Positions 26,267-34,565 of a stretch of 64,000 bases of DNA are shown here, piece by piece. The notes beneath the pieces were generated by a model, which was not told the DNA's origin, did no database searches, and saw only the letters and a program-made list of their open reading frames with translations. Where the stretch lies: positions 62,001-126,000 of the forward strand of contig JAZTWX010000017.1 of the NCBI GenBank assembly GCA_045636125.1. The letters run 5' to 3'. This stretch comes from HGM04593 sp045636125 (GTDB lineage: Bacteria > Bacteroidota > Bacteroidia > Bacteroidales > Bacteroidaceae). A program made the position numbers and the translations under genes. Numbering within the stretch: the stretch's first letter is position 1; each line of letters opens with the position of its first letter.

Positions 26267-28033
26267 ATGAACAAATTCGACGTGGCCGGTGATTATGCAG
26301 GCCTCCATTCAACCTTCCCGGCAGTAGCCGGCTGCCCTCTTATTGCGATAACAGCCAATTTTAACGACGAGCGCAATGCTGCGCTTGCCGAGGGTTATTT
26401 CCGTTCGGTGCTTGCAGCGGGTTGTGCACCTGTAATAATACCGCCATACGCTTCGCGTGAGGCGCTTGTTGAAACGCTTTCGCGTGTCGACGGCATTCTC
26501 CTGTCGGGTGGAGCCGACATTGACCCGCGCTATATGGGCGAGGAGCCCGACTATAACCTCCTGCACACCATAAACCCCGCGCGCGACGAGCAGGAACTCT
26601 TTCTCACCCGTCTTGCAGTGGATCGCGGGCTCCCCATTTTGGGCATTTGCCGTGGAGTGCAGGTTCTTGCGGCGGCTCTTGGCGGCAGTGTGCACCAGGA
26701 TATTTATGCGGCTCTTGGTGGCTCGCTGCTCAATCACGACCAGAGTGAACCGCGTAGCGTTGCCACCCACACAGTGAATATTGAGCAGGGTAGCCGCCTG
26801 CACGCTCTTTTTGGCGACAATCTGTTCGTGAACAGCTTCCACCATCAGGCGGTGAGCCGCGTGCCGCAGGGCTTTGCGGTTACAGCGCAGTCGCCCGACG
26901 GCGTTATTGAAGCCGTAGAGGCTGTCGACGACCGCTCCATCATTGGCGTTCAGTGGCACCCCGAAACATTCATTCTGGGCGACAACAGTACCTGTATGCT
27001 CCCGCTCTTCAATTGGCTTGCAGGCGAGGCGCGTCTCTACCGTGCGGTTAACGCTGTGCACGCAAAGATAATATCGCTCGATTCGCACTGCGACACTCCT
27101 ATGCTCTTTGGTACAGGGTATAGACTCGAAGAACGCAGCAATGTGGCACTTGTCGACCTGCATAAGATGCACGACGGCCTGCTCGACGTTTCCACTATGG
27201 TGGCCTACATAAGGCAAGAGGGGCGCGACGATGCTTCCCTTGCAGCAGCCACAGCAAAGGCCGATGGTCTTTTGCAAGGCATTGAGGAGCGCGTGGCAAA
27301 AAACAGCGCTTTTGTGGCAATAACCGACAACCCCGCAGCCATAAAAGGGCTCAAAGAACAGGGCAAAAAGGTTATTATGCCGGGTATTGAAAATGGCTAC
27401 GCGATAGGCAAGGATATAGCAAATGTCGAGCGTTACCGCCGTCGCGGGGTAGTCTATATGACGCTCTGCCACAATGGCGACAACGACCTTTGCGACTCGG
27501 CACGTGGCAACAGCGAGCACGGCGGCCTTTCGCCTTTCGGGCGCGAGGTTGTGCACGAAATGAACCGTGTGGGGATGGTTGTCGACCTCTCCCACGCTGC
27601 CGAAACAACGTTCTACGATGTGTTGCGCGAAAGTACGCAGCCCGTTGTGTGCTCCCATTCGTCGTGCCGTGCATTGTGCGACCACCCGCGCAATCTCACC
27701 GACGACCAGATGCGCGCCCTCGCAGCAAAGGGTGGAGTGGTGCAGGTAACAATGTACAGCGGTTTTTTGCGAAGCGACCGCGAGGCCACCCTCTACGATT
27801 TTCTCCACCATCTTTGCCACGCAATTGAGGTTGCAGGCATCGACCACGTTGGCATAGGCACCGATTTCGACGGCGACGGCAAGGTCATAGGTTGCAGCGA
27901 CGCGTCGCAGCTGCGTAATGTAACCCGCGAGCTCTTGCGCAAAGGCTTTACCGTGGAGGAGATAGAAAAAATATGGGGCGGCAACTGGTTGCGCGTGATG
28001 CAACAGGTGCAATCTGCTGCAATAGATAATTGA
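26267..28033 (+). CDS. Fusion of gamma-glutamyl hydrolase (peptidase C26) and membrane-dipeptidase-type (M19) peptidase
   Basis: 588 residues from ATG at 26267; a TTG start 39 bases upstream lies in the terminator tail and is rejected. The N-terminal class I glutamine amidotransferase-like domain (about 15-255) has nucleophile Cys128 region GICRGVQVLA and VQWHPE, as in PuuD and folate gamma-glutamyl hydrolases. The C-terminal M19 domain (about 265-585) keeps its metal ligands: DSHCDTP near 271, ENGYAIG near 374, DLSHAAE near 441, CSHSSCRAL near 464 and GTDFDGDG near 535. There is no signal peptide, so it is cytosolic. Both halves look catalytically intact. Together they could cleave a gamma-glutamyl bond and then the released dipeptide, for example from gamma-glutamyl peptides or muropeptide fragments. 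That combined role is inference. Confidence 0.9.
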   Translation: MNKFDVAGDYAGLHSTFPAVAGCPLIAITANFNDERNAALAEGYFRSVLAAGCAPVIIPPYASREALVETLSRVDGILLSGGADIDPRYMGEEPDYNLLHTINPARDEQELFLTRLAVDRGLPILGICRGVQVLAAALGGSVHQDIYAALGGSLLNHDQSEPRSVATHTVNIEQGSRLHALFGDNLFVNSFHHQAVSRVPQGFAVTAQSPDGVIEAVEAVDDRSIIGVQWHPETFILGDNSTCMLPLFNWLAGEARLYRAVNAVHAKIISLDSHCDTPMLFGTGYRLEERSNVALVDLHKMHDGLLDVSTMVAYIRQEGRDDASLAAATAKADGLLQGIEERVAKNSAFVAITDNPAAIKGLKEQGKKVIMPGIENGYAIGKDIANVERYRRRGVVYMTLCHNGDNDLCDSARGNSEHGGLSPFGREVVHEMNRVGMVVDLSHAAETTFYDVLRESTQPVVCSHSSCRALCDHPRNLTDDQMRALAAKGGVVQVTMYSGFLRSDREATLYDFLHHLCHAIEVAGIDHVGIGTDFDGDGKVIGCSDASQLRNVTRELLRKGFTVEEIEKIWGGNWLRVMQQVQSAAIDN

Positions 28034-28146
28034 AACTATTGTTGTGTAAGGGGGTGATTTTCTGTTGTTGAGGGGCGAAAACTGCGAGCTACAACCACTT
28101 TTTGTGTAAAAAAACGAAAAAAGGTGATATTTTTTTTTGAAAGATA

Positions 28147-28177
28147 TTTGCACATTGATAAAAAAGTGCTACCTTTG
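28147..28177 (+). promoter_or_regulatory. Bacteroidota promoter for tRNA-Pro
   Basis: TTTG at 28147-28150 and TACCTTTG at 28170-28177 are spaced by 19 bases, an exact consensus match. The tRNA begins 17 bases after the -7 box. Confidence 0.85.
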
Positions 28178-28194
28178 CACTCGCAAACAAGGCA

Positions 28195-28269
28195 CGGGAT
28201 GTAGCTCAGTCCGGTTAGAGTACGCGTCTGGGGGGCGTGTGGTCGCTGGTTCGAATCCAGTCATCCCGA
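28195..28269 (+). tRNA. tRNA-Pro(GGG)
   Basis: 75 bases fold into a full cloverleaf. The acceptor CGGGATG pairs with CATCCCG, with C1-G72 and discriminator A73, as in bacterial tRNA-Pro. The D stem is GCTC/GAGT, and the anticodon stem CGCGT/GCGTG encloses loop CTGGGGG with anticodon GGG. The T arm is GCTGG-TTCGAAT-CCAGT. CCA is not encoded (ACCG follows), so it must be added after transcription. Confidence 0.95.
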
Positions 28270-28275
28270 CCGAAG

Positions 28276-28314
28276 AAAGGCTTTACAAGTAATTGTAGAG
28301 CCTTTTCTTTTTTT
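28276..28314 (+). terminator. Intrinsic terminator after tRNA-Pro
   Basis: AAAGGCTTTACA pairs with TGTAGAGCCTTT with one mismatch, followed by a T-rich run (TTCTTTTTTT). Confidence 0.85.
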
Positions 28315-28465
28315 CTTCAACACCTTTTTTGCGCAACCATTTTTTTTTAAGTGCCGGAATGTTTGTGCGTATAAACAAAATGTATTGCAAATTCGGGCAA
28401 ACGGGTACTTTGTGTATCGTTGCTCCATCCTGTTCTGATAATTTTGTAAAAAAAAAGAGACTTTT

Positions 28466-28498
28466 TTTGGATTTTTCCCCATTTCGTGTGTACTTTTA
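28466..28498 (+). promoter_or_regulatory. Possible promoter for alanine dehydrogenase
   Basis: TTTG at 28466-28469 is followed after 21 bases by TACTTTTA (28491-28498), one mismatch from TAnnTTTG. The ATG is 33 bases downstream of the -7 box. Confidence 0.45.
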
Positions 28499-28530
28499 CC
28501 CGCTAACTACAGAAAATTAAATTTACAACT

Positions 28531-29637
28531 ATGATTATTGGTGTTCCAAAAGAAATTAAGAACAATGAAAACCGTGTGGGAATGACCCCTTCTGGTGTTC
28601 AGGAGATGGTTAAACGCGGGCATATTGTATATGTACAGGCAACAGCCGGTGTAAACAGCGGATTCAGCGATGAGGCTTATGCTGCAGCCGGTGCTACAAT
28701 TCTTCCTGCAATTGAGGATGTGTATGCTATTGCCGAAATGATTGTAAAGGTTAAAGAGCCCATTGAGAGTGAGTACAAACTCGTGCGCAAGGGTCAGTTG
28801 CTGTTCACCTATTTCCACTTTGCATCGTGCGAGGAGCTTACAAAGGCTATGATAGAGAGCGGTGCTGTGTGCTGTGCTTACGAGACGGTAGAGCGCAAGG
28901 ATCGTTCTTTGCCTCTGCTCGTTCCTATGTCGGAGGTTGCCGGCCGTATGGCTGTGCAGGAGGGTTGCTATTACCTCGAGCGTCCGCGTGGTGGCAAGGG
29001 TAAGGTGCTTGGTGGCGTGCCCGGTGTTAAGCCTGCAAAGGTGTTCGTTATTGGTGCGGGCGTTGTTGGAACAGCTGCTGCGCGTGCGGCTGCCGGTCTT
29101 GGAGCCGATGTTACAATTTGCGATATTTCGTTGCCACGCCTCTCTTATCTTGCCGATGTTATGCCCCCCAACGTAAAGACTTTAATGTCGTCGGAGTATA
29201 ATATCCGCGAGGAACTCAAGACTGCCGACCTTGTTATCGGTTCGGTGCTCATCCCCGGAGCAAAAGCTCCCAAACTGGTTACACGTGATATGCTTGCGCT
29301 CATGGAGCCGGGCAGCGTGCTTGTGGATGTTGCCATTGACCAGGGTGGATGTTTCGAGACATCGCACACCACAACCCACGAGGAGCCCACATATTATGTC
29401 GACGGTATTCTGCACTACTGCGTTGCGAATATTCCCGGCGCAGTGCCCTACACATCGACTCTTGCTCTCACAAACGCAACATTGCCCTACGCTTTGCAGC
29501 TTGCCGACAAGGGTTGGCGCAAGGCTTGTGCCGACAACGAAGAGTTGTGCAAGGGCCTGAACGTTGCCGAGGGTAAGGTGGTCTATAAGAAGGTTGCCGA
29601 TGCCTGGAACCTCCCTTACGAAGCACTTCAGCTGTAA
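28531..29637 (+). CDS. ald: Alanine dehydrogenase
   Basis: 368 residues, the usual length. It begins with the family hallmark MIIGVPKEIKNNENRVGMTP. Catalytic-site segments VKVKEPIESEY and LFTYFHFA are present, and the NAD-binding Rossmann motif FVIGAGVVGTAAARAA lies near 171-186. DVAIDQGGCFETSHTTTHEEPTY follows in the C-terminal half. The enzyme interconverts L-alanine and pyruvate with NAD and ammonia in the cytosol. It is a single-gene unit between its own promoter region and a strong terminator. Confidence 0.96.
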   Translation: MIIGVPKEIKNNENRVGMTPSGVQEMVKRGHIVYVQATAGVNSGFSDEAYAAAGATILPAIEDVYAIAEMIVKVKEPIESEYKLVRKGQLLFTYFHFASCEELTKAMIESGAVCCAYETVERKDRSLPLLVPMSEVAGRMAVQEGCYYLERPRGGKGKVLGGVPGVKPAKVFVIGAGVVGTAAARAAAGLGADVTICDISLPRLSYLADVMPPNVKTLMSSEYNIREELKTADLVIGSVLIPGAKAPKLVTRDMLALMEPGSVLVDVAIDQGGCFETSHTTTHEEPTYYVDGILHYCVANIPGAVPYTSTLALTNATLPYALQLADKGWRKACADNEELCKGLNVAEGKVVYKKVADAWNLPYEALQL

Positions 29638-29660
29638 ACGATAGAATTAATTAGTATATG

Positions 29661-29700
29661 AACAAGAAATGAGCCTCAATTTTGGGGCTCATTTCTTGTT
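29661..29700. terminator. Long-stem hairpin terminator after ald
   Basis: A perfect 15-bp inverted repeat (29661-29675 with 29686-29700) encloses a 10-base loop. Only a short T-rich tail follows. It can act on both strands. Confidence 0.75.
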
Positions 29701-29751
29701 TATGGCATTGTAGCTCTGTTTGCTTTCCACTTTGCCATAATTGGAAACAGC

Positions 29752-29781
29752 AACGCCCGGTTGCGTGCGCAGCCGGGCGTT
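29752..29781 (-). terminator. GC-rich hairpin at the 3' end of the papain-like protein gene
   Basis: AACGCCCGG (29752-29760) pairs perfectly with CCGGGCGTT (29773-29781) across a 12-base loop. It sits just past the stop of the minus-strand gene. No strong U tract follows, so termination is probable rather than certain. Confidence 0.55.
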
Positions 29782-29799
29782 GAGTGGTGCAGGCGTGAA

Positions 29800-32700
29800 T
29801 TATCGGTTTATGAATTTCTTGCCGCCTTTAATGTATATGTGGCCTTTTGCGGGCGATGTAATCTTGCGTCCCTGCAGGTCGTATATGCAATTGTCGGTAG
29901 TGGGGGAGCCGGTAGTGGGGGAGTCGATAGAGGTTGTTCCGCCGTCGGCCTCCAGGTACTCGGTGTTGTCGCGCTCAAGTGTGAAATGGTCTATGTTCAG
30001 GCACTTCTTGCCCTCCATATTCACAAGCAGGCCCAGTGATACGGTTGTGGGTGCCTTGAGCGTGAAACTTATGCTGTTGGCCATTGTGGAACCCTTGGCA
30101 ACCATTGCTGTGTGGGCAATGCTGCCGCTCTCGAGCTTAGTTGTGTTGGGCAGCCCTGCACCCTCGGCAGCCACCACATAGCTATTGCCGCATTGTCCCT
30201 CCCAAGTGCTGTTGTAGTGGGCGGTAAAGATGTAGTTTCCGGCGGGGAGGTCCACTGTCTGGTATACTTTGTGGTTGGTTAGCGAGTAGCTGAAATTGTC
30301 CCATTCGGTGGTGAATGTCATACAGCTCGACTTGTTCAGGTCGACGTGCGCGCCTGTGGTAATGCTGCCGTCGTACACGCTGTTCTTTATTGTCCACCCG
30401 CTAATTGCGTAGAAGCGGTTGGAAACGGTTGAGTTCACCAGCGTACCGTTGTTGCTGAACGCCCGTTTGTAGTTCTTCAGGTACTCTTTTGTTATATCTT
30501 TGTCGGTGTTCTTTTCGGTATTTATGCAGAAGACTCCTTTAGACAATCCCCAAGCGTCACCATCGGGGCCAAAGCCGCTGCGCACGCCGTTGTTACCGTT
30601 GCTGCTGCGGTCTATGACATCGCCGCCGCTTTGGTTGAAGTCGTAGTAGAGCAGAAGGTTGCTCTGTTGCTGCGGGGCCTCAATGGGTGCGTTGCACACG
30701 GCTGCAATTTCTTCGTTAGCGAGGGCCTTGTTCCATACCCGTAGCTCGTCTATCTGTCCGTTCATAGGCGCATTGTCGTTGCCAATATTGAACTTGTTGA
30801 GGCTGGGGACGTTGACGTTGTTCGAAATATATGATGTTGAGAAATGCTCTCCGTCGCGGTAGAAGTCGGCGTATCCGTCGCACAGCATTACAGTGTAGTG
30901 GTGCCACTCATTTGGAATTACAAACCCTGTGTTGCTCTTGCCTGTGTAGCCGCCTACATTCATTAATATGCGGGCATCTGCATTTGCGGTGAGCAACAGT
31001 GTCGACGAGTCGTCGCCCATTCCCAAACAGGCATCGGTAAGTTCGTCGGGGCGCATCCACCAGTCTATGGTGATTTCGTTGGCGGGCAGGGCGAGGCCTG
31101 TGAGTGTCGCTTCAACTTTTGCATTGCTGCGGCCGGAGAACGAGAGACCGTTCTTGCTGTCGGCGTTGCACACAATGAGTGCGCGCTCTTGTGTGGTGCT
31201 GCTTAGGCCGGCATCGTTGACTACTTGCAGGGTTACATCGTAAATACCGGGCACGGTGGGCGCCAGCGTGCTGTGCTGTCCGTTGATGATATACTTCTTT
31301 GAACCATTTTCCACTGTCCACAACCACTCGCCGGGGTTGAACTTTGAAAGGTCCTTAAGCAATGTGCTTTCCCCTTTTATTATTATTGCGGGTGTAACCT
31401 CGAACTGCGCTGTGGGGAGTGATTCAAGAACCTCAAATTCCACTGTCTGCGATGAACTTTTAGCTCCGCTGGATGAGGTTACGGTGAGGGTAACTTGTTT
31501 CTGTCCGCTTGTTGCATATACGGCGCTTGCGTGCAGGCCTTCAATCTCCTCAACGGTGGCGCCGGGCATCTCCCATTTGTATTTGCAGCCGATAACGGGG
31601 TTTTCGGGCACAAATAGCACTTTCTCGCCTTTTATGGCAAGGTGTGTGCCCACGCGGAAGGTTGCGTCAGGAGTGCTCTCTCCTAACACGGTGAGCAGCA
31701 GCTCGTCGGTTGTTACAGTGCCGTTGAAATCCTCGGCCGTAACGGTTACTCTGTATTCTCCGGCGGCGGGGAACACCACTGTGGGTGCTTTAATGGGCAT
31801 TGCGTCGATGTTGCAACCCTCCACGCTCCACGCCAGTTTTGAAACTGCGTCGCTGTATGTTGCAGTGAGGGTAACGGGCACGCCTGCTACAACATCCTCG
31901 GCGGGTGTGTCTATGCTCACGGTTGTGCCGGCCGAGCTTGCACCGGGCTTGCCGCCGAGGGTTTGTGCCTTGTAATTGCTGTTGAGTATGGGTGCGTGGT
32001 TGCCGCTGATGCTCTCTTTGAGCGCAGGCTCGCCGTCTATGGTTGTAATTTCTCCTTTGTAGTATGCCACAAGGCCATCGGGCATAATGCTGCCTGCAAA
32101 CTGCGCGTCCTTGCAGCTGGCTATCTCGTTTGCGGTGCGGGCTCTGTTCCATATGCGTATCTCGTCGATAACGGCATGCATGTACGAAAAGTCGTATGAG
32201 TTTACATTGGCGTTGAAGACAAGGTCGCCGAAGCCGCCGATGCCGCTATATTTCGACGAGTTTACTTCGCCTTTCATCACACCGTTTATGTATACTTTCA
32301 TATTGTTGCCGTCGACAACAACTGCAACGTGTGACCAGGTGCTTTCCCACAAACTTCGGTATGCGGTGGTTACTCTGTTGCCGTCGGCGCTGTCCCAGCC
32401 CACAACCACGGGGCCTCCCCAGTCGCTGTGAAGGAGGAACTGCCCCCATCCCGGGCCTATATTCTGGTTGTATGAGCGCAGCTCGTAGGGGTTTATCTTG
32501 AACTCGATGGTAGCTTTTTCGTATTTTGTGTCGAATATGTGAGGTATTCTGAATCCCGATTTTTCGAGCGACACGGCAATGTTCTCCTCCTCCACGGGCA
32601 CGGGAGCGGTGGTGCTGCATTTGTGCGATTCGGTGTTGCCTTCGTATACGGCCGATACTGCGTATGTGCTGCCGGTGGCTTCAATTTCGTGACTGCGGAC

Positions 32701-34326
32701 ATCGGCTGCAACCTCGGCAACCAGTGTGTTGTCACGGTAAATTCTGTAACCCTCAACCTTTTTGCCGCCGTCGTAGGGTGCTTCCCACAAAATTCCGTTG
32801 GTGGTGAGCGATACGTTGCGGGGTGCGTAGAAAGGCTCGCCGTGAACAATAACCGAAATAATGGTCTTTTCACCGGCGTTTTTTATGCTCACCGCGCCTG
32901 CGGGAATATCGAACGGTGTCTCCACTCCGTTGGCGTTGTGCTCATAGTCAATGATTGATGCCTTGTGTATCTTTCCCTCTCCAATAGCCCAGCTGCGTGT
33001 CTCCACAATAAAGAAATATTTCAGCGGCATACTCTTGTCGTAACCCTCGCTCAAGTCGGTAAGGTCGTAACCGAATTCCATAGGCTCGGTGTGCAGCTTA
33101 CCGTCGGCCCAACGTCCGAGCATCGGAACTTCGGGGGCGGGATTGCTGTTGCCGTTCTTGCCGTCGCCGGCATATTTGAAATGATCAAAAGTCACGCTTT
33201 TGTCGGGCATTTCGGCATTGAGGTCGGCCGAAACTCCTGCTGAAAGGCATATTTCGCTGCGGCGTGAATACTCCATTTCGAGCTTTATGGTGCGCAACGG
33301 GCGGTAGTTCTTGCGCACTTTGTATACTTCGGGTGTCCACCAGTTGCCCGAGAATTTGTTCGATTCGGTGAACGTTGCTCCTCCGTAAGCGTAAGGGCAG
33401 TAAATAAATCCGTCGTTCTGCCACCAGGGACCCCAAGAGTTAACGATAATCCAGGCTCCCTTTTCGTCGGCGTCGGCCTCTCCAATATTGCCGTCGCCGT
33501 CGAGGTCGAACTCAACGCGGTCGTCATATCCCACTATGGTGAGCGCGTGGTCCACCTGTGTGCCCCAGGCACGCAAGTATTTGAGCCCCGCAACTCCGGC
33601 AGCCTCGTTTGCCGCGGTCGAAGGTATCTTGCCGTCGTAGTCGCCGTAGCTCGCAACACCTATACCGCAAATACCGCCGGCTTTGAAATCGCTGTCGCCA
33701 TTGTGGTTCCACAACCAGTTCTTCACGGCCTCGCGGCCCTCTTCGGTACCCACGTGCAAGGGGAAATTTACAGGGGGAAGCATGCGGTTGTGCATTGCCT
33801 CGAACCATTTGTCATATCCCTGCATCCATCCAAAATCGGAGTCCTCGGTGTCCTGGTTGCCGAAATATTGCGAGTAGGTCTGTCCGCCGTATGTTGCCGC
33901 CGACGGAACGCCGACGTTCGTTATAAACTGGTCCTTGCCGGAGTTTCCGTTGGTGAGCAGCCACACGAAATGCGACGGGTAGTAGTTCTCGGGCTGCTTG
34001 CCGTCGAGGTCGCGGTAGGCGTTAAGTTCGTGGGTGAACATATAACATATTCTCGATGCCGAGCCGCACGAGCCGCCATCCTGGTTGAACACCGGCGGAA
34101 AGTATTTGGTATCGGCATTGTTCACGTGGTCGGGACGTGTGGTCTGCTGTGTTGACAACGCACGCTGCGCGCCGCTGTTCTCGCTTTTTTGCACAAGCGA
34201 CCAGTCGGGGTTTACCGCATCGGTGTAGTCGGGGTACTTTTTGCGGTTTACATCGGTTTGTGCACAAATGCTGCAAGGCATTATGAGCAGTGCAAGCAAC
34301 AGGGCTTTGTCAAGAAATCTTTTCAT
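29800..34326 (-). CDS. Multidomain secreted papain-like (C1A) protein with LamG, PKD-like and T9SS-type C-terminal domains
   Basis: 1508 residues with a signal peptide ending near residue 22 (CSICAQ). The papain-like domain spans about 65-320. The His region is VDHALTIVGYDD (His near 262) and the Asn region is IIVNSWGPWW (near 297). The cysteine region reads NQDGGSCGSAS, with Gln82, Cys87 and Ala90, and not the usual QGxCGSCW. Between His and Asn an EF-hand-like loop (FDLDGDGNIGEAD) is inserted. Then follow a fibronectin-III-like part (about 490-560), a LamG-like domain (about 590-760), PKD-like repeats (about 800-1060), a second LamG-like domain (about 1070-1240) and another beta module. The end (YDLQGRKITSPAKGHIYIKGGKK) is a T9SS type A-like sorting domain. 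It is probably surface-exposed or released. Whether the peptidase is active is open. Confidence 0.85.
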   Translation of the reverse strand: MKRFLDKALLLALLIMPCSICAQTDVNRKKYPDYTDAVNPDWSLVQKSENSGAQRALSTQQTTRPDHVNNADTKYFPPVFNQDGGSCGSASRICYMFTHELNAYRDLDGKQPENYYPSHFVWLLTNGNSGKDQFITNVGVPSAATYGGQTYSQYFGNQDTEDSDFGWMQGYDKWFEAMHNRMLPPVNFPLHVGTEEGREAVKNWLWNHNGDSDFKAGGICGIGVASYGDYDGKIPSTAANEAAGVAGLKYLRAWGTQVDHALTIVGYDDRVEFDLDGDGNIGEADADEKGAWIIVNSWGPWWQNDGFIYCPYAYGGATFTESNKFSGNWWTPEVYKVRKNYRPLRTIKLEMEYSRRSEICLSAGVSADLNAEMPDKSVTFDHFKYAGDGKNGNSNPAPEVPMLGRWADGKLHTEPMEFGYDLTDLSEGYDKSMPLKYFFIVETRSWAIGEGKIHKASIIDYEHNANGVETPFDIPAGAVSIKNAGEKTIISVIVHGEPFYAPRNVSLTTNGILWEAPYDGGKKVEGYRIYRDNTLVAEVAADVRSHEIEATGSTYAVSAVYEGNTESHKCSTTAPVPVEEENIAVSLEKSGFRIPHIFDTKYEKATIEFKINPYELRSYNQNIGPGWGQFLLHSDWGGPVVVGWDSADGNRVTTAYRSLWESTWSHVAVVVDGNNMKVYINGVMKGEVNSSKYSGIGGFGDLVFNANVNSYDFSYMHAVIDEIRIWNRARTANEIASCKDAQFAGSIMPDGLVAYYKGEITTIDGEPALKESISGNHAPILNSNYKAQTLGGKPGASSAGTTVSIDTPAEDVVAGVPVTLTATYSDAVSKLAWSVEGCNIDAMPIKAPTVVFPAAGEYRVTVTAEDFNGTVTTDELLLTVLGESTPDATFRVGTHLAIKGEKVLFVPENPVIGCKYKWEMPGATVEEIEGLHASAVYATSGQKQVTLTVTSSSGAKSSSQTVEFEVLESLPTAQFEVTPAIIIKGESTLLKDLSKFNPGEWLWTVENGSKKYIINGQHSTLAPTVPGIYDVTLQVVNDAGLSSTTQERALIVCNADSKNGLSFSGRSNAKVEATLTGLALPANEITIDWWMRPDELTDACLGMGDDSSTLLLTANADARILMNVGGYTGKSNTGFVIPNEWHHYTVMLCDGYADFYRDGEHFSTSYISNNVNVPSLNKFNIGNDNAPMNGQIDELRVWNKALANEEIAAVCNAPIEAPQQQSNLLLYYDFNQSGGDVIDRSSNGNNGVRSGFGPDGDAWGLSKGVFCINTEKNTDKDITKEYLKNYKRAFSNNGTLVNSTVSNRFYAISGWTIKNSVYDGSITTGAHVDLNKSSCMTFTTEWDNFSYSLTNHKVYQTVDLPAGNYIFTAHYNSTWEGQCGNSYVVAAEGAGLPNTTKLESGSIAHTAMVAKGSTMANSISFTLKAPTTVSLGLLVNMEGKKCLNIDHFTLERDNTEYLEADGGTTSIDSPTTGSPTTDNCIYDLQGRKITSPAKGHIYIKGGKKFINR

Positions 34327-34352
34327 ATCTGTGTAAAATTAATTGTCTGTTA

Positions 34353-34383
34353 CAAAAATAGGTATGTTTGTTAATATTACAAT
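34353..34383 (-). promoter_or_regulatory. Probable promoter of the papain-like protein gene
   Basis: On the minus strand ATTG (34383-34380) and TATTTTTG (34360-34353) are 19 bases apart; the -7 box matches TAnnTTTG and the -33 box has one mismatch. Confidence 0.5.
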
Positions 34384-34418
34384 GAATTTGGCTTTTTTAT
34401 AATAAAAGATACAATAAT

Positions 34419-34450
34419 TTTGTATATATTATATAATTTCTTTTCCTTTG
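34419..34450 (+). promoter_or_regulatory. Probable promoter of the CotH-dockerin protein gene
   Basis: TTTG at 34419-34422 is followed after 20 bases by TTCCTTTG (34443-34450), one mismatch from TAnnTTTG. It implies a 5' leader of about 110 bases. Confidence 0.5.
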
Positions 34451-34565
34451 CAGTATTATGCGGCTACTGCGAATTCCTGTTGCGCTCGTCCGGCACTGTT
34501 TTTGTGGCAATATGCAACGTTGCGCAGCACGCAGTTTTTTTGAAAGAAAATAAAATTATACAGAT

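Noticed and set aside
26309..28153. 614-codon open frame antisense to the C26-M19 fusion gene
   Set aside because: It lies wholly over a well-supported gene, its translation is rich in His, Cys and Arg with no recognisable domain, and such frames follow from the codon bias of the real gene.
28195..28270. tRNA-Pro as an integration site for a genomic island
   Set aside because: No partial copy of the tRNA 3' end and no integrase were seen nearby; the downstream gene is a housekeeping dehydrogenase.
28329..28520. 63-codon open frame upstream of ald
   Set aside because: It covers the terminator tail and the predicted ald promoter, with low-complexity composition and no recognisable feature.
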